Below, piece by piece: positions 1-8,283 of a DNA stretch of 64,000 nt. The stretch comes from Ricordea florida (taxonomy: Eukaryota; Cnidaria; Anthozoa; Corallimorpharia; Ricordeidae), in assembly GCA_949710005.1 (NCBI GenBank), contig OX453276.1, positions 713,501-777,500 on the forward strand, written 5' to 3'. Position numbers and translations under genes: made by a program. The notes below the pieces were generated by a model. The model saw only the letters and a list, made by a program, of their open reading frames with translations. It made no database searches and had not been told where the DNA came from. How positions within the stretch are numbered: position 1 is the stretch's first letter; each line of letters starts with the position of its first letter.

Positions 1-86
1 CCCTTGTTAAACCATGGCTAATATGTTGCAAAAATGATGTGAATATGATACGCGGGCCTGGCACATTTAATAAAAATGATTTAAAA
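1..86. repeat. Element A left TIR, inner part
   Basis: Bases 1-86 are the reverse complement of 14934-15019. The repeat runs off the window on the left. It ends 22 nt before the zinc-repeat gene and 46 nt before polymerase B at the other end, so both terminal genes are read inward from nearly the same TIR sequence. Confidence 0.9.
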
Positions 87-107
87 GATATAAAATAATA
101 ATTAAAG

Positions 108-632
108 ATGGAAAAATTAGAAACTTTGAGTAAAACAAATTTGAAAAGAATTGCGAGTTATTTAAAAATTAAAGGAAGATCAAAACTATATTTAAGAGAA
201 GATTTTATTAATGAGTTTAAAAAGTTTGAAGAAGAAAAAATTATAAATTTAATTGAAAAAGTCACCACTACTTGCCCTTATATTTGCATACATGAAAAAC
301 ATAAATATTTTTGCAAAGAATGTAGAGGATCTCAAATATGCATTCATGATAATGTTAAATATTTTTGCAAAAGTTGTAAAGGAGCACAAATATGTATACA
401 TGGCAAAGTTAAGTATTGCTGTAAAGAATGTAAAGGCTCACAAATATGTATACATGATAAAGTTAAGTATCGGTGTAAAGAATGTAAAGGCTCTCAAATA
501 TGCATGCATAATAAACAAAAACAACAATGCAAAGAATGTGGAGGTTCACAAATATGCGAACACGGTAAACAAAAAGCTTCTTGTAAGGAATGTAGAATAA
601 AATTAAAAATGATTTATGATTTAAAAATATAA
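108..632 (+). CDS. SAP-like domain plus six C-x-H-x6-C-x2-C zinc-binding repeats
   Basis: This 174-residue protein is the leftmost gene of element A and is read inward from the TIR. Residues about 1-45 form a short helical module with a GRS turn (IKGRSK) that resembles SAP/Rho-N-type nucleic-acid-binding modules and matches the start of polymerase B in the same element. Six 18-residue repeats follow, each with C-x-H, then C-x2-C (for example ICIHGKVKYCCKEC) and a G-S-Q linker; each could bind one zinc ion. Similar Cys/His repeats occur, to my knowledge, in large DNA virus proteins. A DNA- or RNA-binding regulator is inferred; no enzyme motif is visible. TTTAAAA lies 28 nt before the start. 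Element B has a counterpart with a broken start. Confidence 0.75.
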   Translation: MEKLETLSKTNLKRIASYLKIKGRSKLYLREDFINEFKKFEEEKIINLIEKVTTTCPYICIHEKHKYFCKECRGSQICIHDNVKYFCKSCKGAQICIHGKVKYCCKECKGSQICIHDKVKYRCKECKGSQICMHNKQKQQCKECGGSQICEHGKQKASCKECRIKLKMIYDLKI

Positions 633-647
633 AATAAAATATAAAAG

Positions 648-1202
648 ATGGAAAGACAAAAATATAAGAGGAAAATAAAAAAATGTTTGGATTTTGCTTT
701 TACTTTGGAATATTTTAACAATGAAAAAATTAATAATATGGATTTTTTAAGATTAATAAAAAAAGATTGTTTATACACATTATCAAAAGCACTTTCTATT
801 AAATATGAGAATATGGGTGAAAGAAAAATAGTGGAGTTTCAAATTAATTACACTCATGTTAATAGTAATTTTAGTGGTCACAAGTATTATTATTGTTTTG
901 CTTTTTCACCAAACTCTGATATGAGTGTTATATTCCCCAAAGATGAAAAAAGCAATGATTTTTTAACAGATAGTGAAGAATCAAAAGAATTTATAGAAGC
1001 TTTAGTAAATAAAAAAGTTATTATTGATTCTTTTTGGGTAAGTGTATATACAAACACATATAAAGTATTACATAAAAATAAATTTTACAAAGATTTACAT
1101 AATGATTTAATGGTTGTAGCATGGCACCCGAGCAGGTATTTAGATTGGTGTGTTGATATAGATGATTTAAAGTTTTTGAAAGAGTTATGGGGTGAAGATT
1201 AA
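648..1202 (+). CDS. Accessory protein of unknown function (184 aa)
   Basis: It starts 15 nt after the zinc-repeat gene on the same strand, with TTTAAAA 28 nt before the ATG. I do not recognise the family. The N-terminus is lysine-rich, the middle is mixed, and the C-terminal motif AWHPSRYLDWCVDID has a form I associate loosely with short conserved proteins of giant viruses. No membrane segment or catalytic triad is evident. The same slot in element B (40117-40653) holds a protein I cannot align with it, so this looks like exchangeable cargo. It converges on the penton-like gene, and a hairpin lies between the two stops. Confidence 0.6.
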   Translation: MERQKYKRKIKKCLDFAFTLEYFNNEKINNMDFLRLIKKDCLYTLSKALSIKYENMGERKIVEFQINYTHVNSNFSGHKYYYCFAFSPNSDMSVIFPKDEKSNDFLTDSEESKEFIEALVNKKVIIDSFWVSVYTNTYKVLHKNKFYKDLHNDLMVVAWHPSRYLDWCVDIDDLKFLKELWGED

Positions 1203-1218
1203 TAATATTATTTAATTA

Positions 1219-1250
1219 TGTTATATAACTCAAATAACAGTTACATAACA
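1219..1250. terminator. Gene-end hairpin between convergent genes
   Basis: Arms TGTTATATAACT and AGTTACATAACA pair over 12 bases with one wobble or mismatch and an 8-base loop. The hairpin lies between the stops at 1202 and 1256. Element B has the same hairpin at the same junction, which supports a role in 3' end formation. The role is inferred. Confidence 0.6.
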
Positions 1251-1255
1251 AAAAT

Positions 1256-1891
1256 TTATCTGAATCTTAAACTAAAAGTTATGGGAGAACCCATCAGATC
1301 AAGTTTTTTCCATTCAGTGTCTAATATACTTAAATCAAAGTGGTTTATTAGGCTATCATATTTTCGAACTGGAATTGTTGGATAATCCTTTGAGGGTATG
1401 TTTGCAAGAAGGTGTGATGGTGTGAGTTTCACAAGTTCCCCATATTTTGTTTTATTCATATATGATGACTTATTATCCACTATACTACACATAAGTCTCA
1501 GCGGTTCCTTAATCTGTATATTTATAGGGTATAATACACCAGGATTTATAACTTCAGGCCCTCCTAAACCAACCGCTAACCCTCTCGTAAGTTTTATTTT
1601 GAAGTTCTTATTGGAATAAAGATAGTCAACAGTGTCTGTCTCAATTATTGATATCTTTGCCTTATCAGTATCATTAAGAAAGATCGATTGAATATCACGC
1701 AACGAATATGTACCGGGTTGTATTATTATTAGTGGCTGATTCTCTACATTAAACAATATCTGTTGTTCCTTGAAATTAATCAATCTTTTGGTTTGTATAT
1801 TACAATCCAGGAGCTGTATCTCCCGAAGATTTTTCAGTGGAGGATCTAAATAAATCCTAGTTTCAGACTCATACATGGTAATGCTTAACAT
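1256..1891 (-). CDS. Candidate penton / minor capsid protein (211 aa)
   Basis: The protein is exactly as long as its counterpart in element B (39399-40034) and clearly related along its full length. It is rich in predicted beta-strand and has no membrane segment or coiled coil. The C-terminal third has the pattern YPTIPVRKYD, then I.HFDL.ILD, ending in a short strand SLRFR. This resembles the end of penton-like single jelly-roll proteins of Polintons and adintoviruses, which close on a P-V-R / D-G / LHFR pattern. The penton call is an inference from length, position in the late block and this C-terminal pattern. TTTAAAA lies 31 nt upstream. Confidence 0.5.
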   Translation of the reverse strand: MLSITMYESETRIYLDPPLKNLREIQLLDCNIQTKRLINFKEQQILFNVENQPLIIIQPGTYSLRDIQSIFLNDTDKAKISIIETDTVDYLYSNKNFKIKLTRGLAVGLGGPEVINPGVLYPINIQIKEPLRLMCSIVDNKSSYMNKTKYGELVKLTPSHLLANIPSKDYPTIPVRKYDSLINHFDLSILDTEWKKLDLMGSPITFSLRFR

Positions 1892-2114
1892 TTTTTGATT
1901 ACATCATATTCACCTTTTTAAATTTGCATTGACGTAATCACATTCCTGAGCGACGTTAGAAACCGGCCTTTTAAAAGTAAACATAAAATCTACTTTTCGA
2001 TTTCAAATCTACTTTACATTTTGCTTGTTGCTATGTCGTAAAAGTATGCAATCTATTGTTCTACACGTGAACGCTAATCCAAAAACAATGATAAACACGT
2101 GAAATGGTCATGAA
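1892..2114. other. Intergenic spacer, no gene seen
   Basis: This spacer separates two genes read in the same direction. It carries the promoter motif of the penton-like gene at its left edge. Two CACGTG-like stretches near 2064 and 2097 are noted. No open frame or RNA gene is recognised. Confidence 0.5.
1916..1922 (-). promoter_or_regulatory. Late-block motif TTTAAAA
   Basis: It lies 31 nt upstream of the penton-like start. Confidence 0.5.
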
Positions 2115-3668
2115 CTACCGAAATAGATACCAAGCAAATACACTAGAGACAATTATAAATGCTAATATATTATCTTCATGTTGCGTAGTCACGTCCGTCC
2201 GATCCTGACCTTTTGTTGACTTTTCATTTTGCGTTGGAGGGATTTTTGGTTTCGGATTTGTCTCAACTATTGAATGAGGTAACTTTAACTTTGAAGATCC
2301 CATGTTATGGCTTATTCCAACCGGTTTTGATTCAGTGTTTAGGGAATTATTCACCCCAAATTTCATATCGCCAGTCGCTTTCATAAGTTTGTTATTATAT
2401 CCGACCACGCTTTCTGTGTTTATAATCATATTACTTGGCATCAACCACACACCAGGAGCAACAGCTAAATCAAGCCGTAATTTCGCTTCTTGTACAGCTA
2501 ATTGGTATCTTTGGATAGAGCTAGAAATGTCATTCTCAATCACACTACTTTCAAATAAAGCTAAGAATTCTTGTTGTGTCTCAATCGCTCCGCCACCATT
2601 ACCGTAAATCGAGTTTCTAGTGTTGACTTGTGCTCCCAATATACAGTAAACAAAAGCTTCTGCAGATCGATTCAATCTACCAAGCCCAGCTTTAGTGAGT
2701 CCATGTCCGCTTGTAGGAATAAACCAAGCATATTTGAAATCAGCAAAGTCATCATTACGGATAAATGATATTAGATTTCCCTTTTCTTTCTTACCACCTT
2801 CGTCAGCGAATTTACCGCCTTCACCGGGCCATTGATCTGCTTCATGATCATAATTTCTTACAACATGAACATTTTGATATCCTCCACCTTTTCCATGGTA
2901 TCCAGAACCATAATCAAGGAATATATCTCCTAAACCCCCGTTTCTACCACCTTTCCATCTAAAATCAGAATTATTACTAACCCCAAATTCAGCACACAAT
3001 CGATTATATGCAACTTTATTATATGGATTATTATTTATCACAAAAGTTTGTTCATCGGGTAAAGGTAGTTTCAATTCATATAATATCCGCCTTATTGTAA
3101 AATATATATGAAACTTAATGAAGCTATTCACTACTTTAGGATAATTTAGACTTTCAAAAGGACTAATCCCGCAACCAGATGTTGCACACCAAACTGCAAA
3201 GTTAAGTTGCTGAGGCCAATAGTTCATATCAGCTCCATTTAACCACTTTCTACTTTGTTTTCCAAATTTGAATGTCACAACTTGATTGGTAAAAACATCA
3301 CGCATCTTTGCTGTGAATTTCTTCGTATTTGAAACGTATATATCTAGAAAGGTTAGCATTTTTGTTACATCTGTTGTAAAGTCATCAAAGTTAATAGCTG
3401 GTATTGGGTAAGTTCGATTGGTTATGGATAAACTCTTTGGGAAAGATGAAACTACTTCCGGTAAACTTAACCCTAAATCTTCCCATAACAATGTTTTCAA
3501 ATTAGGAGAAAGATTATCAGTCCATGTTTTCCCAGTAGGATCATCATTGGACATGATTGTTGTCCCATTAACTTTCCACTTAATATATCCTCCAAATGAA
3601 TCATTCACAAATGTAAATTTATCAAGGTTGGCGCTTGGATATCTATTTTTGAAGTCGTTTAATAACAT
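2115..3668 (-). CDS. Conserved Polinton protein with C-terminal membrane anchor (517 aa)
   Basis: This long late protein is present in both elements. The start is fixed by agreement with B (both begin MLL-DFKN-YP). Most conserved is the central segment WPQQLNFAVWCATSGCGIS, followed by a helix-rich stretch and a Gly/Asn-rich region around residues 235-290 whose length differs between elements. The C-terminus has a charged linker and one hydrophobic segment (about 498-515) ending YLFR, so it is probably tail-anchored with most of the protein on one face. I know related proteins only as conserved Polinton proteins of unknown function. A virion surface or entry role would be speculation. Its promoter lies inside a conserved inverted repeat. 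Confidence 0.7.
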   Translation of the reverse strand: MLLNDFKNRYPSANLDKFTFVNDSFGGYIKWKVNGTTIMSNDDPTGKTWTDNLSPNLKTLLWEDLGLSLPEVVSSFPKSLSITNRTYPIPAINFDDFTTDVTKMLTFLDIYVSNTKKFTAKMRDVFTNQVVTFKFGKQSRKWLNGADMNYWPQQLNFAVWCATSGCGISPFESLNYPKVVNSFIKFHIYFTIRRILYELKLPLPDEQTFVINNNPYNKVAYNRLCAEFGVSNNSDFRWKGGRNGGLGDIFLDYGSGYHGKGGGYQNVHVVRNYDHEADQWPGEGGKFADEGGKKEKGNLISFIRNDDFADFKYAWFIPTSGHGLTKAGLGRLNRSAEAFVYCILGAQVNTRNSIYGNGGGAIETQQEFLALFESSVIENDISSSIQRYQLAVQEAKLRLDLAVAPGVWLMPSNMIINTESVVGYNNKLMKATGDMKFGVNNSLNTESKPVGISHNMGSSKLKLPHSIVETNPKPKIPPTQNEKSTKGQDRTDVTTQHEDNILAFIIVSSVFAWYLFR

Positions 3669-3720
3669 CTTATTCTTTGTGTTTCGGATAATCTGGTCTT
3701 TAGATCTAGAATAAGATGTA
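3667..3720. promoter_or_regulatory. Inverted repeat around promoter and start codon
   Basis: Arms CATCTTATTCT and AGAATAAGATG enclose TCTAAAG, which lies 36 nt before the ATG at 3668. The left arm contains the start codon on the minus strand. Element B keeps the arrangement at 37802-37858 although the sequence between the arms differs, so the palindrome itself appears to be maintained. Confidence 0.6.
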
Positions 3721-3793
3721 AAGTACTAATTAATTTCTTTTCTAATGCCTGCAAAACAATTACAACCCACATCAGTTCTCTCATATGAAATTT

Positions 3794-4390
3794 TCAATGT
3801 GCGGGAGTGGTTAACTCTTTTAATAGATCTGCACGAACTTCTCTTCTTATCTGTGACATGTTTAAGTTTTTTTCTGTATCTCTCCTAAATTTTTGTCTGA
3901 TTTCTAGTTTTAGTTTTTGAAACTTTTCCAACTCTGCTAAAATTATAGAAAATTCTTGATCAGATATAACATTATCTTTCAAAGCCTTTGAAACCAAGTC
4001 GTTAATGGTGTTTAATTTTGATTTTGCAATTGCAGCGGTTTGTTCGTGTTTACTAACTTTATTTGAAAGTCTTTTTGATGCTGCACCAAATCCAACAGAT
4101 ACTCCACCACAAATTCCGGCCACAACACCCAACGGAACACCAATAATAGCTCCAAAACCAGTAAGAGAGGTGCCCAATCCACTTGCAGATAGAATAACTG
4201 AAAGAACGCCACTACAAACACTTATTTTTGTAAATATTCCTCTTGCCCTATTGTATTTTTTCCTTACTTCTTCATAATGTTTAATTTCTCTATCAAGATT
4301 TTGTAATACTTCACTTGATTTTTGTAGTCTGAAATTAATAGGATCTGGATTATTAGGCAATCCAGGGTAAATTCTATTGTATTCATCCAT
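3794..4390 (-). CDS. Polinton membrane-associated protein (198 aa)
   Basis: The start at 4390 is chosen because B begins at the same residue (MDEYNRIYP) and the promoter motif lies 34 nt upstream; a longer open frame to 4489 has no match in B. Residues 20-50 are charged and helical. Residues 52-104 form a long Gly/Ala/Val-rich hydrophobic stretch, probably two membrane-spanning helices (ILSASGLGTSLTGFG, then PLGVVAGICGG). The C-terminal half is a well-conserved amphipathic helix region (SKLNTINDLVSKALKDNVIS). I recall similar proteins in cnidarian Polintons, without known function. A pore, holin-like or virion-membrane role is possible but unproven. Confidence 0.7.
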   Translation of the reverse strand: MDEYNRIYPGLPNNPDPINFRLQKSSEVLQNLDREIKHYEEVRKKYNRARGIFTKISVCSGVLSVILSASGLGTSLTGFGAIIGVPLGVVAGICGGVSVGFGAASKRLSNKVSKHEQTAAIAKSKLNTINDLVSKALKDNVISDQEFSIILAELEKFQKLKLEIRQKFRRDTEKNLNMSQIRREVRADLLKELTTPAH

Positions 4391-4417
4391 ATTGTATTTT
4401 ACTGAACAGTATGATAT

Positions 4418-4424
4418 CTTTAAA
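4418..4424 (-). promoter_or_regulatory. Late-block motif TTTAAAG
   Basis: It is 34 nt before the start at 4390. It is followed by ATATCAT and by AGTAAAATACAATATG, which matches the region before the element B counterpart almost base for base. Confidence 0.6.
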
Positions 4425-4428
4425 TTTG

Positions 4429-5745
4429 TTACTTTCTCTTTTTTATACTTTCCACAAAATATAGAACCACAGCCATTATCAGTAGCCAAGCGTTCTCACC
4501 TAAAAAGCTAATAACCTGTCCCGCTGTTTTGAATAGAAAGCTAACTATTGCGCCAACCATTCCTGGTAATATTTCACCCAGTTTTTTACCAAGAGTTTTC
4601 AACCCATTACCAACACCTTTTCCTAAAGTAGATAATCCTTTTGAAAGATTAGAAACTATAACTCCAATTATAACACCAACAGCACTCACAACAGCAAAGA
4701 CTGTAAACCCATACTTTTTAAAGATGTATTTTAATCTCTCACGTAATGGTAGATTTTTAAGTATTTCTTCTTTTCGCCCATCAATATCTGATATTTGTTC
4801 TTCGTTTGAAATTGTTTTATTTCTAATCTGTTCTCTTAATTTATCAACCTCTGATTGTAATCGCTCATTACTTTGTTTTAATTTTGCCTCATTTGATTTC
4901 CCCTTCTTATATTTATCTATTTCTTCTTTGTATAATTTTGTTTCATCCAAAAGTTTTTCTGCTTGTATTTTTAATTCTATATTCTGTTTAACAGTTTGAT
5001 CGAAAAGACTTTTATTTTCTGCTTTTTCTACCTGTTGTCTCTCAATGAATTCACGAAGTTCTTTTTCTTTTTCAATATATCGATCTATCTCCTGTGGATG
5101 TGTATTTATTTCTACCATCAACCCCTCTGCGATATTATTTAATTCCTTATTTTTTTCTTTTTCTTCATTTAATTGTGATATGGTTTCATTATATTTTTCC
5201 AACATTGTTGAATAATCAGCACCTAGAGCTTTTCTAATTGTTTTTGGTAAATCTTCAAGCTTAAGATTTCCATCTTTATCAACCACTGTATGTGGTACAG
5301 AACCCTTCCTATTACTAAATTCTGCTAATATACTACCATCTTTTCCATATGTTACATTAAATGTCGCATCATTAGGATTGTAAGTTGGTAAATAACGTTT
5401 GAGTTCTTGGCCTGCTTCTCTCCTTCTGTCATATTCCTCATCTCTTTCTCTAATATTTGTTGGGTTTTTCTCTTCATCTTTTATTTCCCATTGAAGCCGT
5501 TTTCTTTCCCCCATATATTCTGAATAACCAAGATAGCCTTGATCAATAGATGTAGATGTATTTGGACTTTGGTAAAATGTGTTATCACCATCATCATCAT
5601 CATCATCGAATAAATCTCGCCTTGGAGGTGGAGTTCCTGGTCGACGATTCGGTGGTCTACCCGGAGGAGGAGTATCACCATCATCATAATCATCATCAGT
5701 TTCTTTTGGTAAATCCTCTAATGGTATATCTCCTATTTCTGCCAT
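4429..5745 (-). CDS. Acidic, coiled-coil, membrane-anchored protein (438 aa)
   Basis: The N-terminal 75 residues are strongly acidic with D-runs and a proline-rich insert (GRPPNRRPGTPPP) that also occurs in the linker of polymerase B of this element. A long Glu/Lys-rich coiled coil covers about residues 185-330. The last 95 residues are highly conserved with B and hold two or three hydrophobic segments separated by Gly-Leu-Lys loops (LSKGLSTLGKGVGNG), ending KKRK. B's version is 326 aa and lacks most of the N-terminus and part of the coil, so only the C-terminal membrane module is under strong constraint. A virion membrane scaffold is inferred from layout alone. Confidence 0.7.
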   Translation of the reverse strand: MAEIGDIPLEDLPKETDDDYDDGDTPPPGRPPNRRPGTPPPRRDLFDDDDDDGDNTFYQSPNTSTSIDQGYLGYSEYMGERKRLQWEIKDEEKNPTNIRERDEEYDRRREAGQELKRYLPTYNPNDATFNVTYGKDGSILAEFSNRKGSVPHTVVDKDGNLKLEDLPKTIRKALGADYSTMLEKYNETISQLNEEKEKNKELNNIAEGLMVEINTHPQEIDRYIEKEKELREFIERQQVEKAENKSLFDQTVKQNIELKIQAEKLLDETKLYKEEIDKYKKGKSNEAKLKQSNERLQSEVDKLREQIRNKTISNEEQISDIDGRKEEILKNLPLRERLKYIFKKYGFTVFAVVSAVGVIIGVIVSNLSKGLSTLGKGVGNGLKTLGKKLGEILPGMVGAIVSFLFKTAGQVISFLGENAWLLIMAVVLYFVESIKKRK

Positions 5746-5770
5746 GATTTTTTACTCATCAGTAAGAAAT

Positions 5771-5777
5771 CTTTAAA
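5771..5777 (-). promoter_or_regulatory. Late-block motif TTTAAAG
   Basis: It is 32 nt before the 438-aa gene and is followed by ATTTCTTA and TGATGAGTAAAAA, also seen before the 72-aa gene. Confidence 0.6.
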
Positions 5778-5795
5778 TCGTACACAGTGAAGTAT

Positions 5796-6200
5796 CTATA
5801 AAAATTTACTAGCCATATAACCTAAAGCTAACATACCACCGCCTACATATGCCATTTCACCCATCTTTTGATTGTCACTAGGTCTATAATAATCTGAAAA
5901 TTTAGGTTCCGTCGGTTGCATTTGGTTATATAATGCAAATTGTTCATTTGTTTTTGAAATATTTTTTGATGCTTGATATTTTTCATCTTTTTTCTTTATT
6001 TTCCAATCCATTAGTTTTTGTCTTTTTTCCTGATATTCTGCATAATCTCTTTGATATTTTTCCATTGCTTTATCGTGTCTTATTTTTTCTGTATCAGTTT
6101 TATTTCCTGATAAATATTTTGCTAGATATGACCCGCCAACAAATGCTGTTGAGTTTAATACTGCTCCTCCAACCATCATTGCTATTGAAACAAATGCCAT
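5796..6200 (-). CDS. Small two-hydrophobic-end protein (134 aa)
   Basis: A hydrophobic N-terminus (about 4-26, with GGAVLNSTAFVGGSYLAKYL) and a Gly-rich hydrophobic C-terminus (about 113-131) flank a very basic, Tyr/Lys-rich helix (YQRDYAEYQEKRQKLMDWK). The protein is strongly conserved with B (130 aa). It starts 6 nt after the stop of the 72-aa gene and has no promoter motif of its own, so the two are probably co-transcribed. I do not recognise the family beyond its recurrence in Polintons. Confidence 0.7.
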   Translation of the reverse strand: MAFVSIAMMVGGAVLNSTAFVGGSYLAKYLSGNKTDTEKIRHDKAMEKYQRDYAEYQEKRQKLMDWKIKKKDEKYQASKNISKTNEQFALYNQMQPTEPKFSDYYRPSDNQKMGEMAYVGGGMLALGYMASKFL

Positions 6201-6206
6201 TATTAT

Positions 6207-6425
6207 TTAATTTGGTAAAATCTTTTGTTCCTCTAAATATGTTTTTAGATACATACTACTAGACAATACAGCCACCCATTTTGCATAATTTGTAATACTT
6301 GAGGATGGGTCGTTCATAAATGATTCTTTCATAATCTTTTTGGTCACATAACCAACTCCAGCTGCTAATCCGATAAGAACTGCGGAATCAGTAACAGTTT
6401 TCACAAGTTTATTTTCGTTTGACAT
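6207..6425 (-). CDS. Small double-pass membrane protein (72 aa)
   Basis: It has the same length in both elements. Two hydrophobic segments, about residues 13-30 (SAVLIGLAAGVGYVTKK) and 43-58 (YAKWVAVLSSSMYLK), are joined by a conserved polar loop with DPSSS. I recall near relatives in other cnidarian Polintons, without function. It is the first gene of a probable two-gene transcript with the 134-aa gene. A small virion membrane protein is possible. Confidence 0.7.
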   Translation of the reverse strand: MSNENKLVKTVTDSAVLIGLAAGVGYVTKKIMKESFMNDPSSSITNYAKWVAVLSSSMYLKTYLEEQKILPN

Positions 6426-6450
6426 AATTTTTACTACATCATTAAGAAAC

Positions 6451-6457
6451 TTTTAAA
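6451..6457 (-). promoter_or_regulatory. Late-block motif TTTAAAA
   Basis: It is 32 nt before the 72-aa gene and is followed by GTTTCTTAATGATGTAGTAAAAAT. Part of that string (TGATGTAGTAAAAAT) recurs before the B copy. Confidence 0.6.
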
Positions 6458-6487
6458 TGGCTTTATGTAGTAAAAAATAATTTATAA

Positions 6488-6961
6488 TTACATCATTCCA
6501 ATTTTTGGTCGATCTATCTGTTGTGGTGGGATATTTGATGGTTGTGTGGGTTGTGGTTGTGGATTATGTACCTTTATGGGTGGAGCTTGAAAAGGTTGTG
6601 GTATCCTATTAGAATATTCATCACCAGATTTTTCCTTATATCTCATAAACATATCAAATGCTGTAAACCCTATTCCAATTATGGATAAAACAGTAGTAAA
6701 AGATAATTCTGGAAGCCACGCTTGATTGGACTCACTTTCTTTATTTTCATTTTGATCTTGCACCCGCTTATTTTTTTCTTCTCGTTTCATCTCCCGGGCT
6801 AATGCTTCTTTTGCTTTTTTATTATATTCGGCTAATTTCTTACCAGCTTCTACTTTTTTAGGATTTTTAGTGTGTTTTTTAGTATCTTTATTTTCTGGTT
6901 TGGGATCAGCTGTAATTTGTTCCGTTTCACCTCTATCAACTTGTTCATTTTCTTCAGACAT
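6488..6961 (-). CDS. Single-pass membrane protein with basic helix (157 aa)
   Basis: The start at 6961 (MSEENEQ) is preferred over an upstream in-frame ATG because B starts at the matching residue and the motif is 30 nt away. The first 80 residues are polar, acidic then Lys/Glu/Ala-rich (AGKKLAEYNKKAKEALA). One membrane helix spans about 86-106 (LSFTTVLSIIGIGFTAFDMF). The rest is a Pro/Gln-rich tail. The membrane helix and the basic helix are conserved with B; the tail is not. Function unknown. Confidence 0.7.
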   Translation of the reverse strand: MSEENEQVDRGETEQITADPKPENKDTKKHTKNPKKVEAGKKLAEYNKKAKEALAREMKREEKNKRVQDQNENKESESNQAWLPELSFTTVLSIIGIGFTAFDMFMRYKEKSGDEYSNRIPQPFQAPPIKVHNPQPQPTQPSNIPPQQIDRPKIGMM

Positions 6962-6984
6962 TATTTTACATATCATTAATAAAT

Positions 6985-6991
6985 CTTTAGA
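6985..6991 (-). promoter_or_regulatory. Late-block motif TCTAAAG
   Basis: It is 30 nt before the 157-aa gene. Confidence 0.6.
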
Positions 6992-7029
6992 CCACTTGGG
7001 AATGATATATAAATAAAATAATAGTATGC

Positions 7030-7557
7030 TCAGTAGACAGTATCAGTACCGCTAGCATCTTGCTCAGTTTTGTTAGAATCATCTGTATTAGTACTTGTAA
7101 CTTGCTGTATTTTTCCTATTTTAACATGCTTAGCAACCTGAAATATACCACTAGCAAGTGCTGCCAATCTTCCTGCTTTCAATGCTAAGAGTCCTACAAT
7201 GTTTGTTAGTTCGCGATTAACCAAATCATCATTCTTCAAATCCACACAAAGAGCTTCTATATCATCAACCGGAACTAAATATGAAATAAGTTTGTAAACT
7301 AATTGAAGGGATGAATCAACCAATCCACCGTTAATTTTTTTACCCATTACCGCTTGATATCGATTAAAATATTTTTCCACATCTTTTTCTGATAATTTTT
7401 TTATATCACCCAAACTCATTTCAACTCCTAAATATTCCTTTGTGGTTCCAAGAGCTGCTAGAATGGCTAGTGATTCTTGTTTTATTTCAATATCATCAGA
7501 TTTTACATTGTCTTTTACCTCAGGTTGTTCTTCTATATAATCTTCAACTTCTGTCAT
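7030..7557 (-). CDS. Conserved late-block protein (175 aa)
   Basis: The protein is conserved with B (171 aa) over most of its length. The N-terminal 30 residues are acidic; the middle is helical (SLGDIKKLSEKDVEKYFNRY). Residues 120-145 form an Ala/Leu-rich amphipathic or hydrophobic helix (IVGLLALKAGRLAALASGIF), and the tail is polar. No catalytic motif was seen. It lies just downstream of the ATPase in both elements, which makes an assembly or packaging accessory role a reasonable guess but no more. Confidence 0.65.
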   Translation of the reverse strand: MTEVEDYIEEQPEVKDNVKSDDIEIKQESLAILAALGTTKEYLGVEMSLGDIKKLSEKDVEKYFNRYQAVMGKKINGGLVDSSLQLVYKLISYLVPVDDIEALCVDLKNDDLVNRELTNIVGLLALKAGRLAALASGIFQVAKHVKIGKIQQVTSTNTDDSNKTEQDASGTDTVY

Positions 7558-7586
7558 CTTTTAATTTTCTAATAATACAAAGATTC

Positions 7587-7593
7587 TTTTAAA
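7587..7593 (-). promoter_or_regulatory. Late-block motif TTTAAAA
   Basis: It is 36 nt before the 175-aa gene and is followed by GAATC. It abuts the GC-rich triloop hairpin at 7595. Confidence 0.5.
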
Positions 7594-7594
7594 T

Positions 7595-7605
7595 CGGCTA
7601 CGCCG
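7595..7605. other. GC-rich triloop hairpin, CGGC-TAC-GCCG
   Basis: A perfect 4-bp stem with a 3-base loop in AT-rich surroundings. It overlaps the end of the ATPase gene and adds the residues FRPA to that protein. It is absent from the same place in element B. Confidence 0.6.
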
Positions 7606-8239
7606 GTCTGAAGGAAATCACCTCAGGAATTTCCAAATAACAATTAAATGGGTATCGCAAACTTAAACATAGCCTAGAATATTTTTCAGTTTTCAGGAGT
7701 TGTACAAATTTTTTACCAGTTTCAGAATCTAAATCACCTCCATAATCTTCGAAAAACATCTTCATACCCTTCTGTGATGGATTATGAAAAGTAACAACAC
7801 AAGCTACATTTTCACGGAATGGTTTTGCTATGGATGTTAATTGCTGAGTGAGAACCCAAACTGATAATCCATGATGTCTTCCGGAGAATGCTAAATCTAT
7901 AAACTTGTTTGATCTTTTCTTCAAATCATTAGAAACGGCACAATCATCTAAAATTATTAATGTATTTGTTCCAGAGAATAAAGTTTGACAATCATTTAAC
8001 AATTCATTAATCTCATCTACATTACTTGCATCGGGTGATAATACAAAGAAACGTTTATCTCCTAGGGCAAAATTATGATAGGTTTTATTTTTAGAATAAG
8101 TTGGACAAATTAAAACAATATATTCAAAAACTTTTCTGAAGGGGCCTCGGAGCTGTTCAATGAGATACTTTGTTTTTCCACAATTTGTTGGTCCAGTTAT
8201 GATACAGTGGAATGGGATTTTTTCTCGTAATTCTTCCAT
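7598..8239 (-). CDS. ATPase: A32/FtsK-HerA-type genome-packaging ATPase
   Basis: Such ATPases power DNA translocation into preformed capsids. Walker A is GPTNCGKT at about residues 16-23. Walker B is LIILDD at about 95-100, and a glutamine motif, LTQQLTS, follows near 133. Overall length (213 aa) fits the compact packaging ATPases of Polintons and nucleocytoviruses. The start at 8239 matches B; five extra codons to 8254 are open but lie in a stretch that is out of frame in B. Compared with B the C-terminus is four residues longer because of the GC-rich hairpin at 7595. Confidence 0.88.
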   Translation of the reverse strand: MEELREKIPFHCIITGPTNCGKTKYLIEQLRGPFRKVFEYIVLICPTYSKNKTYHNFALGDKRFFVLSPDASNVDEINELLNDCQTLFSGTNTLIILDDCAVSNDLKKRSNKFIDLAFSGRHHGLSVWVLTQQLTSIAKPFRENVACVVTFHNPSQKGMKMFFEDYGGDLDSETGKKFVQLLKTEKYSRLCLSLRYPFNCYLEIPEVISFRPA

Positions 8240-8264
8240 GATTTTTTGTATCATAACTAAAGGT

Positions 8265-8271
8265 TTTTAAA
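8265..8271 (-). promoter_or_regulatory. Late-block motif TTTAAAA
   Basis: It is 32 nt before the ATPase start. Confidence 0.55.
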
Positions 8272-8283
8272 TCTATTCCGCAG

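Noticed and set aside
253-600. Second open frame inside the zinc-repeat gene
   Set aside because: Shadow frame kept open by the repeat period; its residues show no conserved pattern.
4391-4489. N-terminal extension of the 198-aa protein
   Set aside because: It overlaps the neighbouring gene, passes upstream of the promoter motif and has no match in element B.
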